From a virus: DNA of 53,132 nucleotides. Both the position numbers and the translations under genes were made by a program. Location: positions 1-53,132 of IMG/VR virus record IMGVR_UViG_3300048929_000075; one strand, written 5' to 3'. Below are positions 21,633-29,365 of this stretch, piece after piece. The notes beneath the pieces are model-generated. The model did not search any database. It was not told the DNA's origin and saw only the letters and a program-made list of their open reading frames with translations. Every line of letters starts with the position of its first letter. The stretch's first letter is position 1.

Positions 21633-22472
21633 ATGGCTCTTAACGATGTACTGAAAAAACCAGGAATTGAAGCGCCGATTATCCTGTTGGCGGGTAACCC
21701 GAAAGTGGGCAAAACCTCTTTTGCGTTGAACCACCTTAAAGCGCTTAAACCGGTGATCATTCCATCTGAAGATTTAACCGGGGTGTTCGACATGCTGCCG
21801 GAGGATGAAGTGCCTATGGCCTTCCCTAAGCTGTCAGAACCCACTGCCGCTCGCCCCTTCGCTCCGCTGGATGAGGCGAAAAAGTATCTTAAAATGCTGT
21901 TGAACGAGGAGCACGACTTCAGCCTGCTGATCCTCGACACTCTCTCAAGCCTGGAGCCGAAACTAATCAATGCTCTTTGCCTGAGCGAGAATGTACGCTC
22001 GATCAAAGCAGCATGTGGGGGTTACGGTCGCGGCTATGATGTGCTGGTGTCCTACTGGCAGGAGATCCTCGACCTTATCCTCCAGCTGCGCACCAAAAGA
22101 GAAATGGCTGTGCTGCTGCTTTGCCACGCTGAACCGCGCAAGGTACGCAACAGTGCCACTGAAGAGGAGTACGTGACGAATGGCCTTAATCTGGCACCAT
22201 TAACGGAGTCACTATTCCTTAAGAATACCGACGCGATCATGTTCTTACGCCTGAAAACGCTGATCCGTGACAGTGAACAGGATAAGGGCGGGAAAACCGT
22301 TAAGGCTGGCAAGGCTAAAACGTACGCCGATCGCCAATTAATTACCGATGCGTCGGCAATGGTGGGGTACACCGTTGCGGGTAATCGCTGGGGTCTGGAT
22401 CCGATGTATACGATCAAGCCCAACGACACGACGCTGCAATTGACTGATCTGATTCCATTCTATTTTGATTAA
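21633..22472 (+). CDS. AAA ATPase, Sak4/AAA_24-like, 279 aa
   Basis: I chose ATG at 21633, behind GAGG; the upstream ATG at 21618 lacks a site. Walker A GNPKVGKT is at residues 21-28 and Walker B LLILD ends at Asp102. This RecA-like core matches the AAA_24/Sak4 family, phage single-strand annealing/recombination ATPases usually encoded beside an SSB, as here. A basic loop around residue 210-225 (DKGGKTVKAGKAK) could contact DNA. It probably cooperates with the next gene product in recombination-dependent replication. Confidence 0.84.
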   Translation: MALNDVLKKPGIEAPIILLAGNPKVGKTSFALNHLKALKPVIIPSEDLTGVFDMLPEDEVPMAFPKLSEPTAARPFAPLDEAKKYLKMLLNEEHDFSLLILDTLSSLEPKLINALCLSENVRSIKAACGGYGRGYDVLVSYWQEILDLILQLRTKREMAVLLLCHAEPRKVRNSATEEEYVTNGLNLAPLTESLFLKNTDAIMFLRLKTLIRDSEQDKGGKTVKAGKAKTYADRQLITDASAMVGYTVAGNRWGLDPMYTIKPNDTTLQLTDLIPFYFD

Positions 22473-22488
22473 AGAGGCTTGATTTTAT

Positions 22489-23106
22489 ATGACTATGATT
22501 CTCAGCATGGCAGGTGTTTGGTCTACCGCTAGCGGCACCAAAGTTGAAGCGCAGGAGCGCGTAAAAGTAGGCGGCGGCGTTATGCCTGATGGCTCTTGCG
22601 GTATTTTCCGCGTTGTTAAAGCCGAACTGGGCACCGCTAAAGTGTACGACAAAGACGGCAAGGACACGGGCAACCAGGACGACGTCGTAAAAATCCAGTG
22701 GAAATGTGTTGAAGGACACACCCCAGACGGCGACGACATCGTCAACCGCGTGCAGTTCCAGACCCTGCGCCTGTGGGATGAGGATGATGCGAAGTGCGAC
22801 AACGCACGCCGTATGTTTGCCTCGATCGACCTGCTGGTCAACGAGGGCAAGCTGGCTGAAGCCGAAGCCGAGATCGACAACGAGACCCTTGCCGATCTGG
22901 TCGATGGCGAAGCGATGCTGACTGTGGGTATGTTCAAAGGCCGTAACGGCGGGCAGGATGGTAACTACGTATCTGCTATCGCCCCGGATGAAGATTATGA
23001 GCCGTTCCAGGGTGAGGAGGATACAACCCCTACCCGTACGCCGCGCACCACTCAGCAGGAAGAAAAAACGACTGAGCGCCCGCAACGTACTCGTCGCAGC
23101 CGTTAA
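22489..23106 (+). CDS. Probable ssDNA-binding protein (DUF669-like), 205 aa
   Basis: It lies directly after the Sak4-like ATPase, where its ssDNA-binding partner is usually found. Residues about 20-155 look like an OB-type beta fold (GGGVMPDGSCGIFRVVKAELGT at the start of the region; VDGEAMLTVGMFKG near the end). The C-terminal 45 residues are disordered, rich in Thr, Pro and Glu, and end basic (TRRSR) rather than acidic as in classical SSB. The family call is by pattern and context. A GC-rich hairpin follows the stop. Confidence 0.65.
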   Translation: MTMILSMAGVWSTASGTKVEAQERVKVGGGVMPDGSCGIFRVVKAELGTAKVYDKDGKDTGNQDDVVKIQWKCVEGHTPDGDDIVNRVQFQTLRLWDEDDAKCDNARRMFASIDLLVNEGKLAEAEAEIDNETLADLVDGEAMLTVGMFKGRNGGQDGNYVSAIAPDEDYEPFQGEEDTTPTRTPRTTQQEEKTTERPQRTRRSR

Positions 23107-23114
23107 CCACTACC

Positions 23115-23132
23115 GGGGGCGGTAACGCCCCC
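23115..23132 (+). other. GNRA-capped GC hairpin after the ssDNA-binding gene
   Basis: A perfect 7-bp stem GGGGGCG / CGCCCCC with a GTAA tetraloop starts nine bases after the stop at 23106, without a U run. Similar hairpins (GCCCCC / GGGGGC with GAAA or GAGA loops) follow the genes at 48515 and 50457. It probably stabilises the upstream message or attenuates read-through. Confidence 0.75.
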
Positions 23133-23163
23133 GCCTCACCCTTTAATAACTGGAGCTTTAATT

Positions 23164-23685
23164 ATGTTTTCCATCACTGTATCAGGCGAAACACTGGCAG
23201 AAGTAGCATTTAACGCGGCACGTCTGGCTGAAGAACTGACAAAACAGTCGTTCGTCCAGGAGCAGAAGGACGCGCCGAAAGACGAGCAGCAGGACGAGCC
23301 GCAGCCGGAGACCCCAGCGCCGGAAAAAACCGAACAGCCAAAAGGTCGCGGCCGTCGTACTCAGACCCCGGCGAAGGAAGAGCCGAAGGAAGAGCCGAAA
23401 GACGAAAAACCTGCCAAGCCAACACGCAACCGTCGCGGCGCTAAAGCTGACAAAGTAGTCGAAGAGACCGAAGACCAGAAAGCGGATCGCCAGTACATTA
23501 ATGAATGCTTCAGCGACCTGGGCGACCTGGCACAGACCGACACCGAAGTGCGTGATGCTGTCGGCGAAGTGCTGGCGCGTAATGGCCTGGCTAACATCGC
23601 GGAGCTTAAAACCGACCAGCTGGATCAGATGCTGGATGATGTTAACGAGCTGATGGATCGTTTCTTCGAACCTGCGCAGCAGTAA
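23164..23685 (+). CDS. Acidic low-complexity protein, 173 aa
   Basis: Residues 1-28 form a compact start (MFSITVSGETLAEVAFNAAR). Residues about 33-105 are low complexity: Glu, Pro, Lys and Asp repeats (EEPKEEPKDEKPAKP) with embedded basic patches (KGRGRR, RNRRGAK). The C-terminal 65 residues form a helical acidic domain. No family is recognised. Its position between the SSB candidate and the nuclease/polymerase genes suggests a replication accessory, perhaps binding DNA or partner proteins through the flexible middle. A terminator follows. Confidence 0.72.
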   Translation: MFSITVSGETLAEVAFNAARLAEELTKQSFVQEQKDAPKDEQQDEPQPETPAPEKTEQPKGRGRRTQTPAKEEPKEEPKDEKPAKPTRNRRGAKADKVVEETEDQKADRQYINECFSDLGDLAQTDTEVRDAVGEVLARNGLANIAELKTDQLDQMLDDVNELMDRFFEPAQQ

Positions 23686-23702
23686 CCCACCAGCAACAGG
23701 AG

Positions 23703-23726
23703 AGGCCGCCCCGCGCGGCCTTTTTT
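23703..23726 (+). terminator. Rho-independent terminator inside the replication block
   Basis: The stem AGGCCGC / GCGGCCT with a CCCGC-type loop is followed by TTTTTT (23721-23726), 15 bases after the stop of the acidic protein gene and just before the nuclease gene at 23732. It would reduce transcription into the nuclease, polymerase and methyltransferase genes unless read-through or antitermination occurs. Confidence 0.85.
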
Positions 23727-23731
23727 ACGAC

Positions 23732-24475
23732 ATGGCAAAACGCAGATTAATTAAACCGTCAGCCCTGAAAGAGCTGTTGAACTGCCGTATGTCCGCAGTG
23801 CTGTCGCAATGGGCGCCCTTCACGCAGACCCATCAGGCGCTTGCTGGTACCGTGCAACACTACGTTGCCGAGCAGGTACTGAAAGGCAACATGCACAGCG
23901 TTGCTGATGCGGTCGGCAAGGTGTACGAGAAAGTTATAAAGTTCGATAAGAAAATGGCAGCTGTCACTGGGGCGTACACGAACTATGTGCAGGAGCTGGC
24001 GCGCCAGCCCGGGGCGCAGCTGTGGGTCGAAAAGAAGTACGATCTAACCCAGCATTTCGGACGCGAGGGCAAGAAAGAGATCGTTGCCCTCGCCGACGCC
24101 GTTGTCTGGACGCCCGACCGCACGCTGCACGGTATCGACCTGAAAGCGGGTAACAGCCCCGTAGTCGCCGACAACAACCCCCAGCTGCTATCCTACGGCC
24201 TCGGCGCGCTGTTCTGCACGCAGTGGCTTTACCCGATCGATAAGGTCGCGCTGACCATCCACCAGGGCGGCAGGCCGGACACGTACACCATAGCGCCTGC
24301 TGGCCTGTGGATCTGGCAGAAATTTATCCGTCAGCGTGTTGCAGAGGCTTACGACCTCGCGGAACGGTATGACAAGGGTGAAGTGATCGAAGTCAAATGG
24401 TACTCACCATCACCGAACAATTGCAGATTCTGCAAAGGCAAGACCAAATGCCCGGCAGCTGACAAGGGGGTCTAA
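23732..24475 (+). CDS. PD-(D/E)XK nuclease with Cys cluster (DUF2800/Cas4-like), 247 aa
   Basis: A 5'-3' exonuclease-type protein. The core shows the expected order: an N-terminal SALKELLNCRMS segment, GTVQHYVAEQVL, then ALADAVVWTPDRTLHGIDLKAGN with the catalytic Asp and D-x-K pair (about 115-140), and NPQLLSYGLGAL. A C-terminal Cys cluster (C-RFC-KGKTK-C, about 232-241) together with Cys18 could hold an iron-sulfur cluster as in Cas4/AddB. The stop overlaps the polymerase start (TAATG), so the two are coupled. Confidence 0.83.
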   Translation: MAKRRLIKPSALKELLNCRMSAVLSQWAPFTQTHQALAGTVQHYVAEQVLKGNMHSVADAVGKVYEKVIKFDKKMAAVTGAYTNYVQELARQPGAQLWVEKKYDLTQHFGREGKKEIVALADAVVWTPDRTLHGIDLKAGNSPVVADNNPQLLSYGLGALFCTQWLYPIDKVALTIHQGGRPDTYTIAPAGLWIWQKFIRQRVAEAYDLAERYDKGEVIEVKWYSPSPNNCRFCKGKTKCPAADKGV

Positions 24476-26706
24476 TGAGCGATTTTGACGTACTCCATTA
24501 CGACTGCGAGACCCGCAGCAAACTGGAACTTAGCGACGTTGGCGCGGCGCGGTACGTGCGCCACAAAAGCACAGAGGTGCTGTCTATACACTGGGCGTTC
24601 AACGACGAAGACGTGGTTAACTGGCAGCCCCTGCGCGGTGAGCCTATGCCGGAACGCCTGCGCAAAGGTCTGGCTGACCCTGACGTGGCAAAATGTGGGT
24701 GGAACATCCTCGGCTTTGATAACGGGCTGATGCGCGAGAAGTACGGGATCAATATCCCGGTGGAGAGCTGCATCGACGGCATGATCATCGCCATGATGCA
24801 CAACCTCCCGGCTGGCTTGGACGCCTGCGCGCGCGCGGTCCGGTCGCCGGAACTCAAAGACCAGGCAGGTAAAGGCCATATTGGGCGGTTTTCTAAACCA
24901 CTGCCTGCAAACGCCGTACTGCGCCGCCAGGGTTATGATTTCCGGGACTGGACCACAGACCCGGAGGAGTGGGACGGGTTCATGGGCTACGGCGACCAGG
25001 ACGTTGTGACCTGCCGCGACACCGTGAACCGGATCCCCCGCTGGAACTGCACCGACTTTGAGCTGCGCGTGTTACAGGTTAACTGTGCCATTAACGAGCG
25101 CGGGATCCCCCTCGATGCTGACATGTGCCGCAGTGTTGTTCAGCTGGCAGGGCATAAAAAAGCCGAACTAATCCAGCGAGCGATTGAGATCACAGGAGGG
25201 ATCCGGCCTACCCAGCGCGAGAAATATAAACAATGGCTGCTGACCCAGGGCATCGTTATCAGCAACACCCAGAAGGGCACGATGGAGGAGATCCTCCGCC
25301 GTAAAAGCACGCCCGACCATGTGCGCACCGTGGTGCTGGCTGGGCTGGAGCTGGGTAAAACCTCCACCAGCAAATACCAGACGGCACTTGATTGCCTGTG
25401 CCCTGACGGTACCGTTAAATGGTCGATTCAGTACGCTGGCGCACACACGCTACGCTTTGCCGGGCGAGACCTTCAGCCCCATAACTTCCCCCGCGGGACT
25501 GTTGAAGCGCAGCGGGTGAAGCTGTTCACTAAAGGGCATACCGTTACCGGACGAGTACCCCGTGGTGATTTCTTCGCTGATGCGTCCAGCTCTCTTCGTA
25601 ACATCTTCAAAGCGCCGGAAGGCTGGGACTTCTCACAGAGCGACTTGTCAGCGATTGAGGGTCGCGGCACCGCATGGATCGCTGGTGAGCAATGGGTGCT
25701 GGATGAGTACGCAAAAGGCGCTGACATGTACGTTATGGACTTCGCCATGTGCTTTGGCATGGACTACGAAGAACTGTTTGAACGGTTCAAGGCCGGAGAC
25801 AAAGACGCGAAAGACATGCGCCAGAAGGGTAAGCCGATCAACCTCGCCTTCGGTTACGCCGGGGGTGTTAATGCTTTCGTGAACATGGCGAAGAACTACG
25901 GGATTGACCTCGTGGAAATGGCGCGCGGGTTGTGGAAAGGCGGCTTGCTGCGAGAGGATGATATTGCCGCAGCGAAAAGGCTATTCCATATGCCTAAATT
26001 TAAACACAACATTGTCGCGTCTGGGTTCGCCGATGATATGGACACATGGGTAGCACTGGATTGTGTCAAGCGCGCATGGCGCAGGGCACACTGGCGCACG
26101 GCGGCATTCTGGCGCGAACTGGACTACGCCATCCGGCAGGCCGTTGACAACCCCTGCACCTACGACCGCAAAACCGGAGAACTGAAAAAACGTTGCGTGT
26201 ATACATGTGGCGTCAATGACTGCCTGGAGGTCGAAGTAGTCAGTCACCTCGGCGATGACTGGCTGCGGATCCGGTTGCCGTCCGGCAGATACCTGTCCTA
26301 CCTGTGGCCTAAAATTTCTGGACGGAAAAAACAACCTGTCTTCACCGGGGAAGTTAACGAGGACGGCAGCCTTGTACTCGAAGACGAGGACGAAGACGAC
26401 ACCGTGATCAGCTACTACGCGCCGAACAGCGGCGGGATCATGGTTAAGAAGTACATGCACGCCGGAGTTTTCACCGAGAACATTGTGCAGGCGTTCTGTC
26501 GTGATGTGCTGTGCGAAGGCTTGATCCGGTGTGAAGAAGACCCGGAGTTAACACCAGTGTTGCACGTCCACGATGAAGTGGTCTGTTTAACCAAAGGCAA
26601 CAAAGTCGACCGGATCACCAGCCACCTATGCCAGCCCGTAGCGTGGGCGCCTGGCCTACAGCTGGCAGGCGAAGGGTGGTTCTTTAACAGGTACCAAAAA
26701 GACTAA
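24475..26706 (+). CDS. Family A DNA polymerase with 3'-5' exonuclease domain, 743 aa
   Basis: Replicative polymerase. The exonuclease domain begins at once with Asp10-Cys-Glu12 (HYDCETRS), continues through GWNILGFDNGLM and ends with YGDQDVVTCRDT. The polymerase domain has motif A SDLSAIEGRG (Asp390), a motif B segment KGKPINLAFGYAGG with the expected Lys and Tyr, and motif C HVHDEVV (Asp700). An acidic run EDEDEDD lies near 640. The GTG/ATG context is TAATG with the preceding nuclease. The proofreading residues look intact. Confidence 0.93.
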   Translation: MSDFDVLHYDCETRSKLELSDVGAARYVRHKSTEVLSIHWAFNDEDVVNWQPLRGEPMPERLRKGLADPDVAKCGWNILGFDNGLMREKYGINIPVESCIDGMIIAMMHNLPAGLDACARAVRSPELKDQAGKGHIGRFSKPLPANAVLRRQGYDFRDWTTDPEEWDGFMGYGDQDVVTCRDTVNRIPRWNCTDFELRVLQVNCAINERGIPLDADMCRSVVQLAGHKKAELIQRAIEITGGIRPTQREKYKQWLLTQGIVISNTQKGTMEEILRRKSTPDHVRTVVLAGLELGKTSTSKYQTALDCLCPDGTVKWSIQYAGAHTLRFAGRDLQPHNFPRGTVEAQRVKLFTKGHTVTGRVPRGDFFADASSSLRNIFKAPEGWDFSQSDLSAIEGRGTAWIAGEQWVLDEYAKGADMYVMDFAMCFGMDYEELFERFKAGDKDAKDMRQKGKPINLAFGYAGGVNAFVNMAKNYGIDLVEMARGLWKGGLLREDDIAAAKRLFHMPKFKHNIVASGFADDMDTWVALDCVKRAWRRAHWRTAAFWRELDYAIRQAVDNPCTYDRKTGELKKRCVYTCGVNDCLEVEVVSHLGDDWLRIRLPSGRYLSYLWPKISGRKKQPVFTGEVNEDGSLVLEDEDEDDTVISYYAPNSGGIMVKKYMHAGVFTENIVQAFCRDVLCEGLIRCEEDPELTPVLHVHDEVVCLTKGNKVDRITSHLCQPVAWAPGLQLAGEGWFFNRYQKD

Positions 26707-27848
26707 TGAATTATTTGAACGAGTTCCATAAACCCACAGCAGCCTGGCTGCGCGAACTGTCGCGCGCGGGCTGCATTGACGAGGCTGTTGTAGATGACCG
26801 ATCAATCCTCGACGTCAAAGCGTCAGACCTTATCTGGTTCAACCAGTGCCATTTCTTCGCAGGCATTGCCGGATGGTGCGAAGCCCTGCGCCTCGTCGGG
26901 TGGCCTGCCGACATTCAGATCTGGACGGGTTCCCCGCCGTGCCAGCCCTTCAGCCGCTCGGGTAAAAAGAAGGCCAAAGCAGACCCACGACACCTCGCCC
27001 CGCAGTGGCTCGACCTTATTACCGAGGGCAAGCCTAAATTCATTGCTGGCGAACAGGTTGCGGACGCGATTGCCTGCGGCTGGGTCGATGATCTATGCCT
27101 TCACCTGGAAGAACAAGGTTACGCCGTCGGGTACGTCGTACTCCCAGCTTGTAGCGTCGGCGCACCGCACGAGCGCAAAAGGCTATTCTTTTGTGGTGTC
27201 CATGAGTCAGTGCCTGCCGCCGATCGCGAGCGCCTCGCCGTTGCCGCCCAACGCTATTATGGCACCGCTGGCAGCCTGGCAGTCCCCGACAGTGACACAG
27301 ATCAGCGTACGCTCGCCAGAAGCAATGGCAAAGCGCGCCGAACACCGCGCAAAAACCGGGCGTACCAGCCTGGCACCGGGCAACCTTGCGGAGCAAGTGA
27401 CGCTGTATCTGGGGTCGTGGCCGACAGCGTCAGCACGCGACGGGAAAGGCGGGTACCTCGGCGGGCGCGTTCGGAACGGGAAGATCAGCACGGATGTGCT
27501 GGACGTGACCGCGCAGCTGGCAGCATGGACAACGGCGTCGGCGTCGGACGGGCGCAGGGGCGGGACGCTTACGCCGAACATGACCGGGTCGTCACTGGTG
27601 CAGCAGGCGCGGTTGACGGAGAGGCTGCCGGGGCAAACAGACTTACCTTTCCCGATCCGCTTGCTAACGAGTGGTCAGGTGCTGATTGGCTACTCTGCAA
27701 AGATGGACGGTTCCGGGCAGTTGCACCCGGCACATTCCCGCTGGCTGATGGGGTACCGCATCGAGTGGGACGCCTGCGCGGTTACGGCAATGCAATCGTG
27801 CCCCGAGTAGGCGCTGAATTTCTTGCGGCCTTTATGCTTTCGTTGTAA
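26706..27848 (+). CDS. C5 DNA cytosine methyltransferase, 380 aa
   Basis: It transfers methyl groups from S-adenosylmethionine to cytosine in phage DNA, probably to evade restriction. Motif I FFAGIAGW is at 50-57, motif IV SPPCQPFS with catalytic Cys79, motif VI as EQV at 116-118 (usually ENV), motif VIII-like APHERKR at 153-159, and motif X GYGNAIVP at 359-366. Residues about 175-310, the target-recognition region, are low complexity and Arg/Ala/Gly-rich, and the overlapping +1 frame there (26794-27810) looks more protein-like. It starts in an overlap with the polymerase stop (TAATG). Confidence 0.88.
   Translation: MNYLNEFHKPTAAWLRELSRAGCIDEAVVDDRSILDVKASDLIWFNQCHFFAGIAGWCEALRLVGWPADIQIWTGSPPCQPFSRSGKKKAKADPRHLAPQWLDLITEGKPKFIAGEQVADAIACGWVDDLCLHLEEQGYAVGYVVLPACSVGAPHERKRLFFCGVHESVPAADRERLAVAAQRYYGTAGSLAVPDSDTDQRTLARSNGKARRTPRKNRAYQPGTGQPCGASDAVSGVVADSVSTRRERRVPRRARSEREDQHGCAGRDRAAGSMDNGVGVGRAQGRDAYAEHDRVVTGAAGAVDGEAAGANRLTFPDPLANEWSGADWLLCKDGRFRAVAPGTFPLADGVPHRVGRLRGYGNAIVPRVGAEFLAAFMLSL
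26794..27810 (+). other. Long overlapping +1-frame ORF with methyltransferase-like C-terminus, 338 codons
   Basis: This frame stays open for 1017 bases inside the methyltransferase gene. From about codon 115 it reads like methyltransferases of other phages in their recognition region: AFTWKNKVTPSGTSYSQL, SWPTASARDGKGGYLGGRVR with NGKISTDVLDVTAQLA, and at the end HPAHSRWLMGYRIEWDACA. These patterns are, to my memory, common in phage cytosine methyltransferases. The ATG at 26794 has only a weak GAGG upstream, so access by a +1 shift from the main frame is as likely as separate initiation. It could also be a relic. Not a confident gene. Confidence 0.4.
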
Positions 27849-27851
27849 AGT

Positions 27852-27864
27852 ACGTTTAGTTTTT
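27852..27864 (+). promoter_or_regulatory. Shared element ACGTTTAGTTTTT before the exonuclease gene
   Basis: The 13-base word occurs here, in the leader between the methyltransferase stop and the exonuclease start, and at 21603-21615 in the leader of the Sak4-like ATPase gene. Both copies are followed by an A-rich TGA segment and a ribosome binding site. TTGTAA (27843-27848) could be a weak -35 box. It is probably a transcript leader or regulatory element. Confidence 0.5.
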
Positions 27865-27884
27865 AACTGATAAGGATCTTAACA

Positions 27885-28469
27885 ATGCTTGTACTGCCGC
27901 CACTCGTGTATAACCTAAAAGCTGAAATAACTGACTTTGCTGTGGACATGGAAACATTCGACACAGCGCCAACAGCGAAAATGATCTCGCTGGCGCTGGT
28001 TGGGTACAACCGTTTTTCCTGTGAAGTAGCGGAAGAGATTTACGCGCGTTTTGACGTTAAGCTCATGCCGGGCACCGTTAGCCGTTCGACCATTCAATGG
28101 TGGAAAAAACAGGATGCCATTAACCCTGGCTTGTTGGCTGAAGCCACAAACGGAACCACCGACCCTCTGGAGTTCTTCGACGACTTCACCCGCGGATACC
28201 CGAAAGGGGCGAAAGTGTGGGGTAACGGTGCGACATTTGATGTGACCATCCTGGAAGAGACTTTGAAGTCGTTGAATTGCCCGGTTCCGTGGCCGTTCTG
28301 GGATGTTCGCGACCTGCGCACACTGCTAGACGTTGCCGACGTGAACGCGCGCCAGTGCCATTTTGACGGCGACAAACATAACGCTTTGCATGATGCGCGT
28401 CATCAGGCGAAAATGGCTATGTACGCTAAACGTAAAATCCGGGAGGCTCTCGATGCTGATCGCGGTTGA
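27885..28469 (+). CDS. DnaQ-like 3'-5' exonuclease (Rv2179c/exoribonuclease-like), 194 aa
   Basis: ATG at 27885 behind AAGGA. The DEDD residues are visible: Asp21-x-Glu23 (DMETFDT), then KVWGNGATFDVTIL with the second Asp, and HNALHDARHQA with the final His/Asp. The family degrades single-stranded DNA or RNA ends, and stand-alone members are frequent in phages next to replication genes. It may help DNA degradation or RNA turnover. Its 3' end overlaps the HAD gene by 17 bases. Confidence 0.84.
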   Translation: MLVLPPLVYNLKAEITDFAVDMETFDTAPTAKMISLALVGYNRFSCEVAEEIYARFDVKLMPGTVSRSTIQWWKKQDAINPGLLAEATNGTTDPLEFFDDFTRGYPKGAKVWGNGATFDVTILEETLKSLNCPVPWPFWDVRDLRTLLDVADVNARQCHFDGDKHNALHDARHQAKMAMYAKRKIREALDADRG

Positions 28470-28884
28470 TATCGACGGCACCCTGTTCGACTGCCGCGCC
28501 CGTGCGCATCTGATCCCCGCTGACCCGTCGCGCGCAGAGAATTGGACGGTGTACAACAGTGCGCGCCATCTGGATGTACCTCGCGAGGCGGTGATTAATA
28601 TGGTGCAGCTTCTCAGCTGGTCGTATGAGGTCATATTAGCTACCTCAGCAGGGCAGGCCGCTCTCGGTCGCATAGCCGATCAAATGGATAGCGTGGCGCT
28701 CTCTGAGGCTACGCTTGATATGCGCCCAATGAATGATCACCGCAGCGCGCTGGAGTACAAAATGGAACGCTACCGCGAACTGAAACCGGATCTGATTATT
28801 GAAGATCATCCGGGCATCGTCGCGGCCTTGCGTGCCGAGGGGTTCACCGTCCTCCAGATTGACAGCATGGATCCCACCCTTTAA
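28453..28884 (+). CDS. HAD-family phosphatase, 143 aa
   Basis: I chose ATG at 28453, with GGGAGG eight bases upstream. Motif I is DIDGTLFDC (Asp6 nucleophile, Asp8), motif II the Ser/Thr of ILATSAGQ, and the Lys of EYKMERYREL and IIEDHPGIV serve as motifs III and IV. Small HAD proteins in phages act on nucleotides or on DNA/RNA 3' phosphates; the substrate cannot be read from the sequence. It is coupled to the preceding exonuclease gene, suggesting nucleic-acid end processing. Confidence 0.8.
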   Translation: MLIAVDIDGTLFDCRARAHLIPADPSRAENWTVYNSARHLDVPREAVINMVQLLSWSYEVILATSAGQAALGRIADQMDSVALSEATLDMRPMNDHRSALEYKMERYRELKPDLIIEDHPGIVAALRAEGFTVLQIDSMDPTL

Positions 28885-28890
28885 CCTTAA

Positions 28891-28915
28891 GCGCGACAAC
28901 CACAGAGGGTCGCGC
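28891..28915 (+). promoter_or_regulatory. Start-site hairpin containing a GCGACAACC leader motif
   Basis: GCGCGAC (28891-28897) pairs perfectly with GTCGCGC (28909-28915), whose last base abuts the ATG at 28916. The loop holds most of the GAGGG ribosome binding site. The 5' arm plus loop reads GCGCGACAACCAC, identical to 42326-42338 before the TerB gene and related to the leader hairpins of the cassette promoters. Folding would hide the start region. Confidence 0.65.
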
Positions 28916-29365
28916 ATGAAACTGGACGAGCTGCTGCGAAGCCAGCGGGCAATTGACACGGAAAAAATGGAATACACCAGGTTACCCGCTGGCGCTAAAA
29001 GGCCGTGCCGTAACAGACACACCGCCGAGCGCGGGATCACTTATATGAAGGGTACGGGACGTTACCGTGCTTTCGCCCATCGCCCTTTTTACCACTTCGT
29101 CGGTACATACCCAGATCTGGGTCTGGCTGTGGCAGCACGCGATCAGGCCGAACTTTTGGGTATGCGCCGACTGCACGAGGCAGTACCGGAGCTACTCAAC
29201 GAAGATGCACAGGACGCAGTGCAGATCAAACGAGTGAACCGGAGCCAGTTTTCAGTGGTGTATGTGGTAAGCGGCGGCGCGATGTCCACAGATTGCGAGT
29301 CCTACGATGATTGTCTGGCATGGCTGCGGGACTGCCGCCAACAAATAAGAGAAAGCAATGCGTAA
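28916..29365 (+). CDS. AP2-like DNA-binding protein, 149 aa
   Basis: ATG at 28916 behind GAGGG is preferred over the upstream in-frame ATG at 28799. Residues about 38-85 resemble an AP2/ERF domain: RGITYMKGTGRYRAFAHR, then FVGTYPDLGLAVAARDQAELLG, matching the G-V-x-W…W-R-A…LG-x-F…EAA-x-A pattern seen in phage homing-type and accessory proteins. The C-terminal 50 residues are a separate beta-helix segment with a Cys pair. No nuclease motif is present, so it is more likely a DNA-binding protein than a homing endonuclease. Confidence 0.66.
   Translation: MKLDELLRSQRAIDTEKMEYTRLPAGAKRPCRNRHTAERGITYMKGTGRYRAFAHRPFYHFVGTYPDLGLAVAARDQAELLGMRRLHEAVPELLNEDAQDAVQIKRVNRSQFSVVYVVSGGAMSTDCESYDDCLAWLRDCRQQIRESNA

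Noticed and set aside
28799-28915. Longer N-terminus for the AP2-like protein from ATG 28799
   Set aside because: It would overlap most of the end of the HAD gene and lacks a ribosome binding site; ATG 28916 has one.
28916-29365. Homing endonuclease call for the AP2-like protein
   Set aside because: No HNH, GIY-YIG or LAGLIDADG residues are visible; only the DNA-binding-like domain can be supported.
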